Assembly: GCF_000222705.1 (NCBI RefSeq)
Contig: NZ_AFUB01000055.1
Span: 31,973 to 95,972 of the forward strand
DNA: 64,000 bases
From: Streptococcus mitis bv. 2 str. SK95
GTDB lineage: Bacteria; Bacillota; Bacilli; Lactobacillales; Streptococcaceae
Direction: 5' to 3'
Part shown: piece by piece, positions 35,114 through 44,347 of the stretch
Layout of the letters: every line of letters starts with the position of its first letter
How positions within the stretch are numbered: the stretch's first letter is position 1
Position numbers and translations under genes: made by a program
Notes under the pieces: model-generated
Databases searched by the model: none
What the model was told of the DNA's origin: nothing
The model's input: only the letters and a program-made list of their open reading frames with translations

Positions 35114-35167
35114 AAGGGTGTACAAGAAGTGATCACAACTTTGTATGAAAAACAAGGAGAGAAGTTT

Positions 35168-35608
35168 ATGAAAGTAGAACTACAGATTAATGAGACTTAC
35201 AAGGAGGAAAAGCTGATTGTCCAAGCACCTCAGCCGACCGAAAAAGTCCAGAAAGTCATCGAGTTCGCAGAAAATCTTGACCAAAAAGAAACAATCAAAG
35301 GAAAGATTGAAGATCAGGTCTATCTAGTTGAAATTGGCAAGATTCAGCGCTTCTATATCGAGAATCGGAAGGTTCTAGCAGAAACTGCATCTCAGACCTA
35401 CAGCATTGATTTGCGACTCTATCAAGTGCTTGAAATTCTACCGACCACTTTTATCCAAATTTCCCAATCTGAAATCGTCAATATCAACTCCATCTCTCAT
35501 CTCAAACTAACCCCCAACGGCCTGATCGAAATCTGTCTTAAAAACGAAAGATTCACCTACTCTTCACGCCGTTACCTAAAAACCATCAAGGAGAAATTAG
35601 AACTATGA
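35168..35608 (+). CDS. LytTR-domain transcription regulator
   Basis: 146-residue protein with a C-terminal LytTR DNA-binding domain (~55-146; DLRLYQVLEILPTTFIQIS, SSRRYLKTIKEKLEL) and no receiver domain. The ATG at 35168 follows AAGGAGAGAAGTTT; I reject the upstream frame start because the extension is unlike the family. Its 3' end overlaps the DUF3021 gene by 4 bp. One-gene LytTR regulators paired with a membrane partner form the LytTR regulatory systems of streptococci (HdrRM and BrsRM in S. mutans), controlling bacteriocin and competence genes. Confidence 0.85.
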   Translation: MKVELQINETYKEEKLIVQAPQPTEKVQKVIEFAENLDQKETIKGKIEDQVYLVEIGKIQRFYIENRKVLAETASQTYSIDLRLYQVLEILPTTFIQISQSEIVNINSISHLKLTPNGLIEICLKNERFTYSSRRYLKTIKEKLEL

Positions 35609-36063
35609 AAAAACAAATCTTTCACGATGCAGCCGCTGGTGTTCTCATCGGCCTCATCCTCTCTATCCTCTTTTCACTCATTTATGCACCAAATACCTAT
35701 GCCCCACTGAGCCCCGAGTCTCTGATTGGCCAAGCGATGGTTCAACATCAGGTTCACGGTGCCCTGGTCTTACTCTACTGCACGATTATCTGGTCAGCTA
35801 TCGGCGTTCTCTTTAGCTTTGGCAGTCGCTTATTCAGCCGTGACTGGAGCCTTCTCCGTGAGACGCTTTCCCATTTCTTCCTCATGCTGGCTGGCTTTGT
35901 CCCACTAGCAACTCTGGCTGGTTGGTTCCCTTTCCACTGGACCTTCTATCTCCAGCTCATTCCAGAGTTTGCAATTGTCTACCTTATCATCTGGACTATC
36001 CTCTATAAAAGAGAAGCTAAAAAAGTGGACCACATCAATCAACTTTTGGCCCATAAAAAGTAA
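35605..36063 (+). CDS. DUF3021 membrane protein, partner of LytTR regulator
   Basis: 152-residue protein with four predicted membrane helices (~12-28, ~50-70, ~86-104, ~112-130) and a basic C-terminal tail. It overlaps the LytTR gene by 4 bp (ATGA), implying coupled translation and a joint function. By analogy with LytTR regulatory systems it is probably an inhibitory membrane partner that sequesters the regulator; that is inference. Confidence 0.83.
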   Translation: MKKQIFHDAAAGVLIGLILSILFSLIYAPNTYAPLSPESLIGQAMVQHQVHGALVLLYCTIIWSAIGVLFSFGSRLFSRDWSLLRETLSHFFLMLAGFVPLATLAGWFPFHWTFYLQLIPEFAIVYLIIWTILYKREAKKVDHINQLLAHKK

Positions 36064-36073
36064 TAGAGAAAAA

Positions 36074-36103
36074 CCCACTCACAAAAATGTGAGTGGGCTC
36101 TTT
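36074..36103. terminator. bidirectional terminator between DUF3021 gene and mutS
   Basis: CCCACTCAC-6 nt-GTGAGTGGG hairpin flanked by AAAAA and TTTTT, between convergent genes. Confidence 0.8.
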
Positions 36104-38638
36104 TTATAACTTTTGTTTGAACTCAACTAATACATTCATAGCCTGCATAGGTGTCATATTGTAGACATCCAGTTTAGCTAATTCGGCTAGGATAGGATGT
36201 TCTTCAGGTGTATCAAAGAGAGAAATCTGTTCTGTGACAGCACTTGTTTGTCTCATCGGAGCTGGACTTTCTTGCCCCTGACTCTCCAGTTGCGTTAAAA
36301 TTTTATCCGCTCTTGCTAAAAGTTCTGCTGGCAAACCAGCAATCTTAGCAACATGGATACCGTAGGATTTGTCAGCTGGTCCTGGTTCGATCTTGTGAAG
36401 GAAGGTGACCTGCCCATCCTGCTCCAAGGTTGCCACGTGGACATTGACCAAGTGTTCCAAACTGGACTCCAGACTGGTCAACTCATGATAGTGGGTCGCA
36501 AAGAGGGTCTTGGCTCCGATATGCTCATGGATGTATTCGATGATGGACTGAGCCAGAGCCATCCCGTCATAAGTTGCAGTTCCCCGTCCCAATTCATCGA
36601 AGAGAATCAAGGAATTCTTGGTCGCATGCGAAATGGCATTGTTGGCCTCCATCATCTCCACCATAAAGGTTGATTGACCTGAAACCAAGTCATCTGCTGC
36701 TCCGATACGGGTAAAGATAGCATCAAAAATAGGCAAATGAGCGCTCTCAGCTGGTACATAAGAACCCAGCTGGGCCATAACCGCTGTCATGGCTAACTGA
36801 CGCATATAGGTAGACTTCCCGCTCATGTTGGGTCCTGTAATCAGTTGAATGCTGGTATCTTCTGCCATCTGGATACTATTTGGAATGTAGGTCTGAGCTC
36901 CCATGACCTTTTCGACGACAGCATGGCGCCCTTTTTGGATATCTATTTGTGAATCCTCTCCAAACTCAGGTCTGATCAAATGCTGGGTTTCAGCCACAAC
37001 TGCCAGACTTTGCAAGACATCAACCGTTGCAATTCCTTGGGCTAGAGCCTGCAAACGCTGGATGTACTTGCTGACTTCTTCACGGATGCGCATAAAGATT
37101 TCATATTCTAGGTTGGCTGACTTCTCACGCGCCTCCAACATATCTCCCTCTATACGCGCCAACTCCTCGGTACCGAAGCGTTCCGAGTTTTTCAGCGTCG
37201 CCTTTCGGAAAAAGTGGGCAGGTACATTCCCCAGCTGCGAATTGGTCACATGGAAATAGTAACCGTCCTTTTTATTGTAGTCAATCTTAAGCGTGCTGAT
37301 GCCTGAGTTTTCTCGCTCCTTAGCCTCAATCTCAGCAATCCAGCTAGTCCCTTCTCTGAGCACACGACGGTATTTATCCAAGGTCTCATCAAATCCCGTA
37401 CGGATAATGCCACCTTCCGTAATCACGTGAGGAGCTTCGGGGGCAATCGCTGCGCTAATCAAATTCTCCAACTCAGGAATAGCATCCAACTGTTCGATGA
37501 GATAGGCTAGAGCAGGTTGCTCCATTGCCTCTAAAATTGCTCGAATCCGTGGTACACTGGATAGGGTGGTCGCTAATTGCAAGAGATCCTTGGGATTGGT
37601 CTTGCCAAAAGAAACCCGACTAGCCAAGCGTTCGATATCATAAACACCCTTGAGGCTATCTGTTAAATCACTGCGCTCAAAGAAGTGGTCAAGAAAGACC
37701 TGCACCACCTCTTGACGTTGGACAATTCGCTCCTTATCAATCAAAGGACGATGGATCCAAGAACGCAAAAGCCGCATACCCATAGCTGTTTTGGTTTCAT
37801 CCAAAAGCCAGAAAAGACTGCCTTGCTTTTTGCCTGAACGAGCATTCTCAACCAAATCCAGACTAGCCTTGGTCGCATAGTCCATTTGCAAGAAATCTTT
37901 GATTTCATAGCGAATAACTGGTTTGAGGTGATTCAATTCCCGCATCTGGGTCCGATGAACATACTGGAGCAGCTTACTAGCTGCCGTTTGCTCCACAGCT
38001 GCCAAACGTGAATCCAATAAATGGACATCCTCAAAGACTTCCTTTTCATAGGAAAGTACCAGATTCATCTGACGGCTGAGGATTTGTTCTTCTTCCTCAG
38101 ACAAGTCATAACCCAGCACCACTTCACGAGCCTTGAGATTGCGAATTTCCCCACAAACCAACGTGAAATCCAATAGCCCCGTCACATAGAAATCACCCGT
38201 CACCAGATCCATATAAGCCAGGCCAAATTGATTGCCATCACGATCTATGGCAACCAAGAAATTGTTCTGACTATCGGGCTTACTACTATCAACTACTGTA
38301 CCGGGGGTGATGACCTGAACCACCTCTCGCTTGACAACCCCAACCGCTTGTTTGGGATCCTCCATCTGCTCGGCAATAGCCACCTTATAGCCCTGCTCAA
38401 TCAAAACATCGATATACTGCTGGGCAGAATGATAGGGAACACCAGCCATGGGTATCGGATTTTCTGCATTTTTATTACGACTGGTCAGTGAAATCTCTAA
38501 AATCTGCGCCGCATTGACCGCATCCTCATAAAACAATTCATAAAAATCACCCATTCGAAACAGCAAAAAAGCATCTGGATATTGCTTTTTAATATCCACA
38601 TACTGCTGCATACCAGGTGATAGTTTTTCTGTCGTCAT
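36104..38638 (-). CDS. mutS: DNA mismatch repair protein MutS (HexA)
   Basis: 844-residue mismatch-binding ATPase starting [14 protein letters not shown]. The mismatch-reading motif is present near the N-terminus ([10 protein letters not shown]). Walker A is GPNMSGKST, and the C-terminal ABC motifs ([22 protein letters not shown]) are intact. I start it at 38636-38638, eight bases after GGAGAGAG, matching the known HexA length. It follows argR by 50 bp on the same strand. From memory, mutS-argR-argS lies far from mutL in S. pneumoniae, so a rearrangement separates the two species here. Confidence 0.96.
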   Translation of the reverse strand: MTTEKLSPGMQQYVDIKKQYPDAFLLFRMGDFYELFYEDAVNAAQILEISLTSRNKNAENPIPMAGVPYHSAQQYIDVLIEQGYKVAIAEQMEDPKQAVGVVKREVVQVITPGTVVDSSKPDSQNNFLVAIDRDGNQFGLAYMDLVTGDFYVTGLLDFTLVCGEIRNLKAREVVLGYDLSEEEEQILSRQMNLVLSYEKEVFEDVHLLDSRLAAVEQTAASKLLQYVHRTQMRELNHLKPVIRYEIKDFLQMDYATKASLDLVENARSGKKQGSLFWLLDETKTAMGMRLLRSWIHRPLIDKERIVQRQEVVQVFLDHFFERSDLTDSLKGVYDIERLASRVSFGKTNPKDLLQLATTLSSVPRIRAILEAMEQPALAYLIEQLDAIPELENLISAAIAPEAPHVITEGGIIRTGFDETLDKYRRVLREGTSWIAEIEAKERENSGISTLKIDYNKKDGYYFHVTNSQLGNVPAHFFRKATLKNSERFGTEELARIEGDMLEAREKSANLEYEIFMRIREEVSKYIQRLQALAQGIATVDVLQSLAVVAETQHLIRPEFGEDSQIDIQKGRHAVVEKVMGAQTYIPNSIQMAEDTSIQLITGPNMSGKSTYMRQLAMTAVMAQLGSYVPAESAHLPIFDAIFTRIGAADDLVSGQSTFMVEMMEANNAISHATKNSLILFDELGRGTATYDGMALAQSIIEYIHEHIGAKTLFATHYHELTSLESSLEHLVNVHVATLEQDGQVTFLHKIEPGPADKSYGIHVAKIAGLPAELLARADKILTQLESQGQESPAPMRQTSAVTEQISLFDTPEEHPILAELAKLDVYNMTPMQAMNVLVEFKQKL

Positions 38639-38688
38639 ATTGACTCTCTCCTTGTCAAAAATAAGGCTTGAGAACAAGTCCCAAAACC

Positions 38689-39135
38689 CTATCTATCTCT
38701 CATCAAATCTAGCAAACGCTCTTCCATAACCTTAGCAACTTGCTGGTCTCGACAAATAACCAGTAAGGTATTGGCTCCCGCAACTGTTCCTAAAATCGCC
38801 TCGTCCTTATTTTCATCAACAATATTTGCTAAGACAGCCGCTTCTCCCAGCTTGGTATGAAGTACCAAAGTAAACTCTGCTCTCGCAACCCCTTCTAGAT
38901 GATGCGACAAAAATTCTACCAAATCAATCTTTTCTGTTTCATTCGCTAGCACATAATATACCATACCATTTTTCTTAACCTTGATCAAGCCGATCTCGCG
39001 CAGGTCGCGAGACAAGGTCGTTTGCGTCACAAAGACATTCCGAACTTCTAGGCGATCTTGGATATCCTTTTGTGTAGCTAGTTTTTCCTCAGTGATCATC
39101 TTTTTAATCAATTGGTGCCGTTCTTTTTTTCTCAT
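38689..39135 (-). CDS. argR: arginine repressor ArgR family
   Basis: 148-residue regulator. N-terminal winged HTH ([14 protein letters not shown]...[14 protein letters not shown]) and C-terminal arginine-binding hexamerisation domain ([18 protein letters not shown]). It controls arginine metabolism genes with arginine as corepressor. Divergent from argS and upstream of mutS. Confidence 0.92.
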   Translation of the reverse strand: MRKKERHQLIKKMITEEKLATQKDIQDRLEVRNVFVTQTTLSRDLREIGLIKVKKNGMVYYVLANETEKIDLVEFLSHHLEGVARAEFTLVLHTKLGEAAVLANIVDENKDEAILGTVAGANTLLVICRDQQVAKVMEERLLDLMRDR

Positions 39136-39184
39136 ATCAACCTCTTACATGAATATTTATAACCGATTTCGGGTTTATTTTTAG

Positions 39185-39262
39185 ATATAATTATACCAAA
39201 AAAACTGAATAATTCAAAAAAATCTTTCTTCTTTCACTAAATTTATGATAAAATAGAATAAA
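39185..39262. promoter_or_regulatory. argR/argS divergent promoter region
   Basis: AT-rich region containing ACTGAATAATTCA (about 39203-39215), similar to an ARG-box half-palindrome, and a plus-strand TATGATAAAAT -10 for argS near 39245. The match to the ArgR consensus is imperfect. Confidence 0.35.
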
Positions 39263-39282
39263 AGTCCAAAAGGAGCCTACTT

Positions 39283-40971
39283 ATGAGCACAAAAAAACTG
39301 ATTGCTAGTGAATTGGCTAGCGTCATCGATAGCCTAGATCAAGAGGCTATTTTAAATTTACTAGAACAACCAAAAAACTCTGACATGGGAGATATCGCTT
39401 TTCCTGCTTTCTCACTTGCAAAAGTCGAACGCAAAGCCCCCCAAATGATTGCTGCTGAAATCGCTGAAAAAATCAACAGCCAAGCCTTTGAAAAAGTTGT
39501 TGCAACTGGCCCTTACGTCAACTTCTTCCTTGATAAATCTGCCATTTCTGGAGCAGTTATCAAAGAGATCATCGAAAAAGGATCTGACTACGCTCAACAA
39601 ACTGAAGGCAAAGAGCAAAATATCACGATTGACCTATCAAGTCCAAACATCGCAAAACCTTTCTCAGTAGGTCACTTACGTTCAACTGTTATCGGAGATG
39701 CTCTTTCTAATATCTTTAAGAAAATGGGCTACAACACTATTAAAATCAACCACCTTGGAGACTGGGGTAAACAGTTTGGTCTTCTCATGGTTGCTTATAA
39801 AAAATGGGGAAGTAAGGAAGCCGTAGAAGCTAATCCAATTGACGAATTGTTAAAATTGTACGTTCGCATCAATGCTGAAATCGAAAATGACCCAGCTCTT
39901 GATGATGAAGGACGTCTCTGGTTTAAAAAATTGGAAGATGGCGATCCAGAAGCAACTCAACTTTGGCAATGGTTCCGTGACGAAAGTTTGGTTGAGTTCA
40001 ACCGCATCTACAAACTGTTGAACGTTGAATTTGACAGCTTGAACGGTGAAGCCTTCTACAATGACAAGATGGACGAAGCCGTGCAAATCCTTGAAGAAAA
40101 AGGTTTGCTAGAAGAATCACGCGGAGCTAGCATTGTCAACCTCGATGATGTTGAACTTCCACCCGCTATGATTAAGAAATCTGACGGTGCAACTCTCTAC
40201 ATCACACGTGACATTGCAACAGCTATCTACCGTGCACGTACTTACAATTTTGTTAAAAATGTCTACGCAGTTGGTCAAGAGCAGTCTAACCACTTTAAAC
40301 AGTTAAAAGCCGTCTTGAAAAAAATGGGATTTGACTGGAGCGATGATATGATTCACGTAGACTTCGGTTTGGTAACCAAAAATCGTCAAAAGCTCTCTAC
40401 TCGTAAAGGAAATATCATCCTGCTCGAACCTACCCTTCAGGAAGCTATCAGCCGTGCCAAAGCACAAATCGAAGCGAAAAATCCTGACCTCGAAAACAAG
40501 GAACAGGTTGCCCAAGCTGTCGGAGTGGGAGCTGTTAAATTCTACGACCTCAAGACTGACCGCCGAAATGGTTACGACTTTGACCTCGAAGCTATGGTTT
40601 CCTTTGAAGGAGAAACTGGTCCATACATCCAATACGCTTACGCTCGTATTCAGTCTCTACTTAGAAAAGCAGACTTCCAACCAAATGCTCAAGCAAATTA
40701 CAGTCTAAATGATGCTGAAAGCTGGGAAATCATCAAACTTCTCCAAGACTTTGCCCGTGTCATCAAACGCGCATCTGTCAACTATGATCCATCGCTCATT
40801 GCCAAGTATGCAATCAGCTTGGCTCAAGCCTTCAATAAATACTATGCCCACACTCGTATCCTGGATGAAAGTCCAGAGCGTGACAGCCGTCTAGCCCTCA
40901 GCTACGCAACAGCTGTTGTTCTCAAAGAAGCCCTTCGTTTGCTTGGAGTAGAAGCACCAGAGAAGATGTAA
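39283..40971 (+). CDS. argS: arginyl-tRNA synthetase
   Basis: Class I aminoacyl-tRNA synthetase charging tRNA-Arg, 562 residues, full length. The HIGH-type motif lies in [15 protein letters not shown] (~residues 119-133). The KMSKS position is replaced by the ArgRS-typical LSTRKGN, and the C-terminal anticodon-binding domain is intact. Preceded by AAAGGAGC. Divergent from argR, which may regulate it. Confidence 0.96.
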   Translation: MSTKKLIASELASVIDSLDQEAILNLLEQPKNSDMGDIAFPAFSLAKVERKAPQMIAAEIAEKINSQAFEKVVATGPYVNFFLDKSAISGAVIKEIIEKGSDYAQQTEGKEQNITIDLSSPNIAKPFSVGHLRSTVIGDALSNIFKKMGYNTIKINHLGDWGKQFGLLMVAYKKWGSKEAVEANPIDELLKLYVRINAEIENDPALDDEGRLWFKKLEDGDPEATQLWQWFRDESLVEFNRIYKLLNVEFDSLNGEAFYNDKMDEAVQILEEKGLLEESRGASIVNLDDVELPPAMIKKSDGATLYITRDIATAIYRARTYNFVKNVYAVGQEQSNHFKQLKAVLKKMGFDWSDDMIHVDFGLVTKNRQKLSTRKGNIILLEPTLQEAISRAKAQIEAKNPDLENKEQVAQAVGVGAVKFYDLKTDRRNGYDFDLEAMVSFEGETGPYIQYAYARIQSLLRKADFQPNAQANYSLNDAESWEIIKLLQDFARVIKRASVNYDPSLIAKYAISLAQAFNKYYAHTRILDESPERDSRLALSYATAVVLKEALRLLGVEAPEKM

Positions 40972-40980
40972 ATCGCCAAA

Positions 40981-41254
40981 GTTACTTGATTGCAAAGCAA
41001 TCTAAGTAACTAACACCAAATCCTATAAGGGATTTGGCTAGGCGCTTCACTAGTTCTGGGACATAAATATTATCGATTTATGTCCCAGAACGTCGTAACC
41101 AGTACGAACTGCCTAAACGCTTCACTATTATCTCGAAACAAATAATATCGATTTGTTTCGAGATAGGTCGTAATCTTTTAAATCACTTGATTGCAAAACA
41201 ATCTAAGTAACTAACGCCAAATCCTATACGGACTTTGAGTTGGTGCTTTACTAG
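40981..41254. repeat. palindrome-rich intergenic repeat array after argS
   Basis: A ~71-bp unit occurs at 40984-41054 and, diverged, at 41184-41254. The first copy contains palindromes GTTACTTG-ATTGC/GCAAT-CTAAGTAAC (40981-41010) and CCAAATCC/GGATTTGG (41016-41037). Between the copies lie two 37-nt hairpins (41054-41090 and 41129-41165), each with 15-bp perfect arms and a 7-nt loop (ATTATCG, AATATCG). Outer arm sequences are unrelated (TTCTGGGACAT versus TATCTCGAAAC) while the inner AAAT/ATTT and loop are shared. CGCTTCACTA precedes each hairpin. Confidence 0.7.
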
Positions 41255-41415
41255 TCTTCATTAAAAATTGGACGGACGTTTCAGTTAAAGGTCCAGACCG
41301 TCTGACTTAATCTATCAGATACCTGTTCTGTTCGTCTAGTGACTTAGTTGAAAAGCGAAAATTTCTTTCGCTTTTCTTATGTCATCAACTTTTTTATCAA
41401 ATCAGGAGAGATTTT
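41255..41415. other. rest of argS downstream intergenic region
   Basis: Continuation of the 444-bp gap after argS. It holds a partial third palindrome-like segment (about 41270-41305) and an AAAAGCGAAA-loop-TTTCGCTTTTC terminator hairpin at 41351-41376. No coding potential is supported. Confidence 0.5.
41351..41376 (+). terminator. terminator before the 81-aa membrane protein
   Basis: AAAAGCGAAA-5 nt-TTTCGCTTTTC hairpin ending in a T-rich tract; probably ends transcription from argS after the repeat array. Confidence 0.6.
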
Positions 41416-41661
41416 ATGAGCCAGTACGCTTATATCTTAGTTCTTATCAGTCTTGTCGTTCTTTTTCTCATCAATAAATACGAAAAAGAAAAACTTCAAC
41501 AACTCCTTCAGGAACAGCTTTTGAAAGACGAAGCTTTCAAAACAGACATACGCGAAAGGATCCAAACAACGGAAAATATCAATGATGTCATAGCCTACAT
41601 CAATAAAGGGTATCGTTTGGGACTCCTGCTTTCTAAGGAAATCACTGAGCAACTGAAATAA
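41416..41661 (+). CDS. small single-pass membrane protein (81 aa)
   Basis: One N-terminal membrane helix (AYILVLISLVVLFLI, residues ~5-19) followed by a charged, Gln/Lys/Glu-rich cytosolic helix region. The start follows AGGAGAGATTTT. From memory, pneumococcus has a similar hypothetical gene after argS. Function unknown. It ends in a terminator at 41665-41694. Confidence 0.75.
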   Translation: MSQYAYILVLISLVVLFLINKYEKEKLQQLLQEQLLKDEAFKTDIRERIQTTENINDVIAYINKGYRLGLLLSKEITEQLK

Positions 41662-41664
41662 GGG

Positions 41665-41694
41665 AATCCGAGAAGCTTTCTTCTCGGATTTTTT
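41665..41694 (+). terminator. terminator of the 81-aa gene
   Basis: AATCCGAGAA-6 nt-TTCTCGGATT followed by TTTTA. Confidence 0.75.
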
Positions 41695-41778
41695 ACTCTT
41701 ATCAATCCCATTTCCTTGTGATAATCATATCTTTCATATGATTTTTTCTGAAATTTTCTAAATTTTTCAAAAATTCTC

Positions 41779-41807
41779 TTGCATTTTTCATAAGTTTCTT
41801 GTAGAAT
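41779..41807 (+). promoter_or_regulatory. promoter of the Nramp-like gene
   Basis: -35 TTGCAT (41779-41784), 17-bp spacer, -10 TAGAAT (41802-41807). Inverted TCAGATTATTCTGA-type symmetry lies just downstream (41820-41834), a possible operator. Confidence 0.6.
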
Positions 41808-41857
41808 AGAACTTATCTATTCAGATTATTCTGAAAATTCAAAAACGGGAGGTTTTT

Positions 41858-43120
41858 ATGTCACAAGTTACTTCATCACACCAATCTACCTGGACAAGCA
41901 AGCTGAAAGCAATGGGACCCGGGATCCTAATGGCTTCCGCTGCAGTCGGAGGTTCTCACATCGTATCCTCCACTCAAGCCGGTGGTTCTTATGGATGGTC
42001 TCTGCTTCTCTTGGTCATCTTAGCCAATGTTTTTAAATATCCATTTTTCCGTTTTGGTGCTGAATACACAGCAGATACTGGAAAGACCTTGGTCGAAGGC
42101 TATGCAGAAAAAGGAAAACTCTATCTCTGGATTTTCTTTATCCTCAATGTCTTTTCTGCCTTGGTCAATACTGCCGGTGTTGCCATCCTTTGTTCAGCTA
42201 TCATCGCTAGCGCCTTTCCAATGATTGGTCTTAGCATCACTCAATGGTCTCTTATCCTTGTTGCTGTCATTTGGGCCATGCTGCTCTTTGGTGGCTACAA
42301 ACTATTGGATGGTATGGCAAAATGGATCATGTCTGCCTTGACTATTGCAACTGTTCTTGCCGTCATCATTGCTGCCGTTAAGCACCCAGAATACAGCTCT
42401 GATTTTATCGAGAAAACACCTTGGCAAATGGCAGCCCTCCCCTTTATCGTTTCCCTTCTAGGCTGGATGCCTGCCCCTATTGAAATTTCAGCTATCAACT
42501 CACTTTGGTCAGCCGAAAAGAAAAAGACCGTCAACTTTAATACAGAGGATGCTCTTTTCGACTTTAACGTTGGTTACATTGGAACTGCTATCCTAGCTGT
42601 ATTCTTTGTGGCACTAGGAGCACTCATTCAGTATCCTACAGGTCAAGCAGTTGAAGCTGCTTCTGCCAAATACATCTCGCAATTTGTGGGCATGTATGCC
42701 TCTGTCCTTGGCGAATGGTCTCGATATTTGATTACCTTCATCGCTTTCCTCTGTATCTTTGGGACAGTGATTACTGTCATCGATGGCTATTCACGTGTCA
42801 ATCAGGCCTCCCTTCAACTCTTGGCAAATCAAAAAGAGGATAATCGTAAATCTTTGAACATCTGGATGACCATCACAGCTATCATTGGTATCGTCATCAT
42901 CAAGTTCTTTGCCGGTCAAGTTTCAACCATGCTCCGCTTTGCCATGATTGGATCTTTTCTTACAACACCATTCTTTGCCCTTTTGAACTATGTCTTGGTC
43001 GCAGGTGAAAATAAAAATCTTCCTTCTTGGTTGAAACTCCTCGCCATTGCAGGATTGATCTTCCTCTTTGGATTTGCCATCTTCTTTATCTATGCACTTG
43101 CCATCGGAAAAGCAGGCTAG
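41858..43120 (+). CDS. Nramp-superfamily divalent-cation transporter-like protein
   Basis: 420-residue polytopic membrane protein with about eleven helices and an Nramp-like fold order (MGPGILMASAAVGGSHI...; GWMPAPIEISAIN). Canonical Mn/Fe Nramps have DPGN in helix 1 and a metal-binding Met in helix 6. Here those places read GGSH and WMPAP, so metal-coordinating residues are not conserved. It may transport another substrate. It has its own promoter, AGGAGG-type ribosome binding site (GGGAGG) and terminator. Confidence 0.75.
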   Translation: MSQVTSSHQSTWTSKLKAMGPGILMASAAVGGSHIVSSTQAGGSYGWSLLLLVILANVFKYPFFRFGAEYTADTGKTLVEGYAEKGKLYLWIFFILNVFSALVNTAGVAILCSAIIASAFPMIGLSITQWSLILVAVIWAMLLFGGYKLLDGMAKWIMSALTIATVLAVIIAAVKHPEYSSDFIEKTPWQMAALPFIVSLLGWMPAPIEISAINSLWSAEKKKTVNFNTEDALFDFNVGYIGTAILAVFFVALGALIQYPTGQAVEAASAKYISQFVGMYASVLGEWSRYLITFIAFLCIFGTVITVIDGYSRVNQASLQLLANQKEDNRKSLNIWMTITAIIGIVIIKFFAGQVSTMLRFAMIGSFLTTPFFALLNYVLVAGENKNLPSWLKLLAIAGLIFLFGFAIFFIYALAIGKAG

Positions 43121-43130
43121 TTCACAAAGT

Positions 43131-43156
43131 AGCACCCTCGTCTGGGTGCTTTTTTC
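43131..43156 (+). terminator. terminator of the Nramp-like gene
   Basis: AGCACCC-5 nt-GGGTGCT followed by TTTTTT. Confidence 0.8.
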
Positions 43157-43204
43157 TGCATTCAAAAGGCAGTTGAGAAAATCCAACTGCCTACTTGAAC
43201 GATT

Positions 43205-43675
43205 CTAACTTTCTGAACCCAATCCATATAAGTCCGCGATAATCGCTGCGACCTTTTTAATATCTCCCAGCATTCCTCTCATTTCAAAGTCAGCCAATAC
43301 AGGGAAACCAAAGCGCTGACTATACTGCTTGGCAGTCAGACAGTATTGGTTATTAAAATTGCGATTACCAGAGCCCACTACACCAAAACACTTACTGGCA
43401 TTATCCCCATAGGCGATAAAATCACCCACTGGAGTTGTCAGGATCTCAACATCTCCGTTATCCACACCATTTCCACCTTCCAGATAGGTCGGCAAGAAAG
43501 CGACATAGGGATGCTCCATTTCAAAGAATTCTTGGCCTTCCTTGACCAAATCCTTGATATGAATCTTTTGGACCTCAATCCCTTCGTACTGGGACAAGAG
43601 ATAGTCCTTAAGTCGGGTTACAAAACTCTCTGTATTCCCGCTCAAACTGATATAAACTAAGGATATTTTTTTCAT
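43205..43675 (-). CDS. nrdI: NrdI flavodoxin (class Ib ribonucleotide reductase)
   Basis: 156-residue flavodoxin-like protein that supplies oxidant for assembling the dimanganese cofactor of NrdF. The FMN phosphate loop is SLSGNTESF (residues ~11-19); the second loop [13 protein letters not shown] is near residue 100. It is encoded apart from nrdE/nrdF/nrdH, which are not in this window. It complements the anaerobic NrdD/NrdG enzyme encoded at 2274-5774. Confidence 0.92.
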   Translation of the reverse strand: MKKISLVYISLSGNTESFVTRLKDYLLSQYEGIEVQKIHIKDLVKEGQEFFEMEHPYVAFLPTYLEGGNGVDNGDVEILTTPVGDFIAYGDNASKCFGVVGSGNRNFNNQYCLTAKQYSQRFGFPVLADFEMRGMLGDIKKVAAIIADLYGLGSES

Positions 43676-43710
43676 GTTGACCTCTATCTTTTATGTTTAC
43701 GATATAAAAA

Positions 43711-43739
43711 GAACTAACAAGATTGTAACTTGATAGTTC
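43711..43739 (-). terminator. terminator of the 177-aa membrane protein gene
   Basis: Minus-strand GAACTATCAAG/CTTGTTAGTTC stem (one mismatch) followed by TTTTTATA, between that gene and nrdI. Confidence 0.65.
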
Positions 43740-43753
43740 CCTTTTGTCAATAC

Positions 43754-44287
43754 TTAGGCAGCCTCTTCTGTTTCGACTTCCTCAGACAAATCTTTTTGTT
43801 GACGCCACATCTTGTAAAAGACAATGGCAAGGAAGAGGACATTGATAACAACAAATAAAATCGTTGTTCCCTTTCCAAGGACTTCTGTCCCTAGTCGCAA
43901 AGTTTCATCACGGATAGCTTGTACAGCATCTTGCATACCCATGTAAGTATAAATCGAACCAACAATGGCAAGCAAAACATAAGCAATGTAAGCATAATTT
44001 GCATATTGCAAATGATTACGAACCAAGAGCACAATACCTGCGACTACTAAAATCGCAGATAAAACAATCAAAACGATGTTAACAGTCGAATGCGATAATT
44101 CAGCTGTCTTATGTAGATAATTAATCGTATCCTCTAGTTGTTGGGCGCTAGCACCTTGAACTTGAGCTTGACTGGCACCTAGTGTTTCTTTACTAGGAAC
44201 TGGACTTAGTATTCCAAACAAAGACATAGCTGAAATCAATGCTGATAGAACTAATAAAACCCAAAGATAAATTGGTTTCTTTTTCAT
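43754..44287 (-). CDS. hypothetical membrane protein (177 aa)
   Basis: Four hydrophobic segments (~6-26, ~68-88, ~96-116, ~143-160) with a Gln/Ala/Ser-rich extracytoplasmic loop (KETLGASQAQVQGASAQQ) after the first, and an acidic C-terminal tail. It lies 60 bp after the response-regulator gene on the same strand and may be part of or controlled by that system. No recognised domain. Confidence 0.7.
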   Translation of the reverse strand: MKKKPIYLWVLLVLSALISAMSLFGILSPVPSKETLGASQAQVQGASAQQLEDTINYLHKTAELSHSTVNIVLIVLSAILVVAGIVLLVRNHLQYANYAYIAYVLLAIVGSIYTYMGMQDAVQAIRDETLRLGTEVLGKGTTILFVVINVLFLAIVFYKMWRQQKDLSEEVETEEAA

Positions 44288-44347
44288 AATTTCTCCTCCT
44301 TAAGGTATTTTGAATATTATAGCATTTTTTGTATGTAAATACAAGTT

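Noticed and set aside
36104-38677. MutS with an extended N-terminus (start at 38675-38677)
   Set aside because: A strong ribosome binding site immediately precedes the ATG at 38636-38638, and that start gives the known family length.
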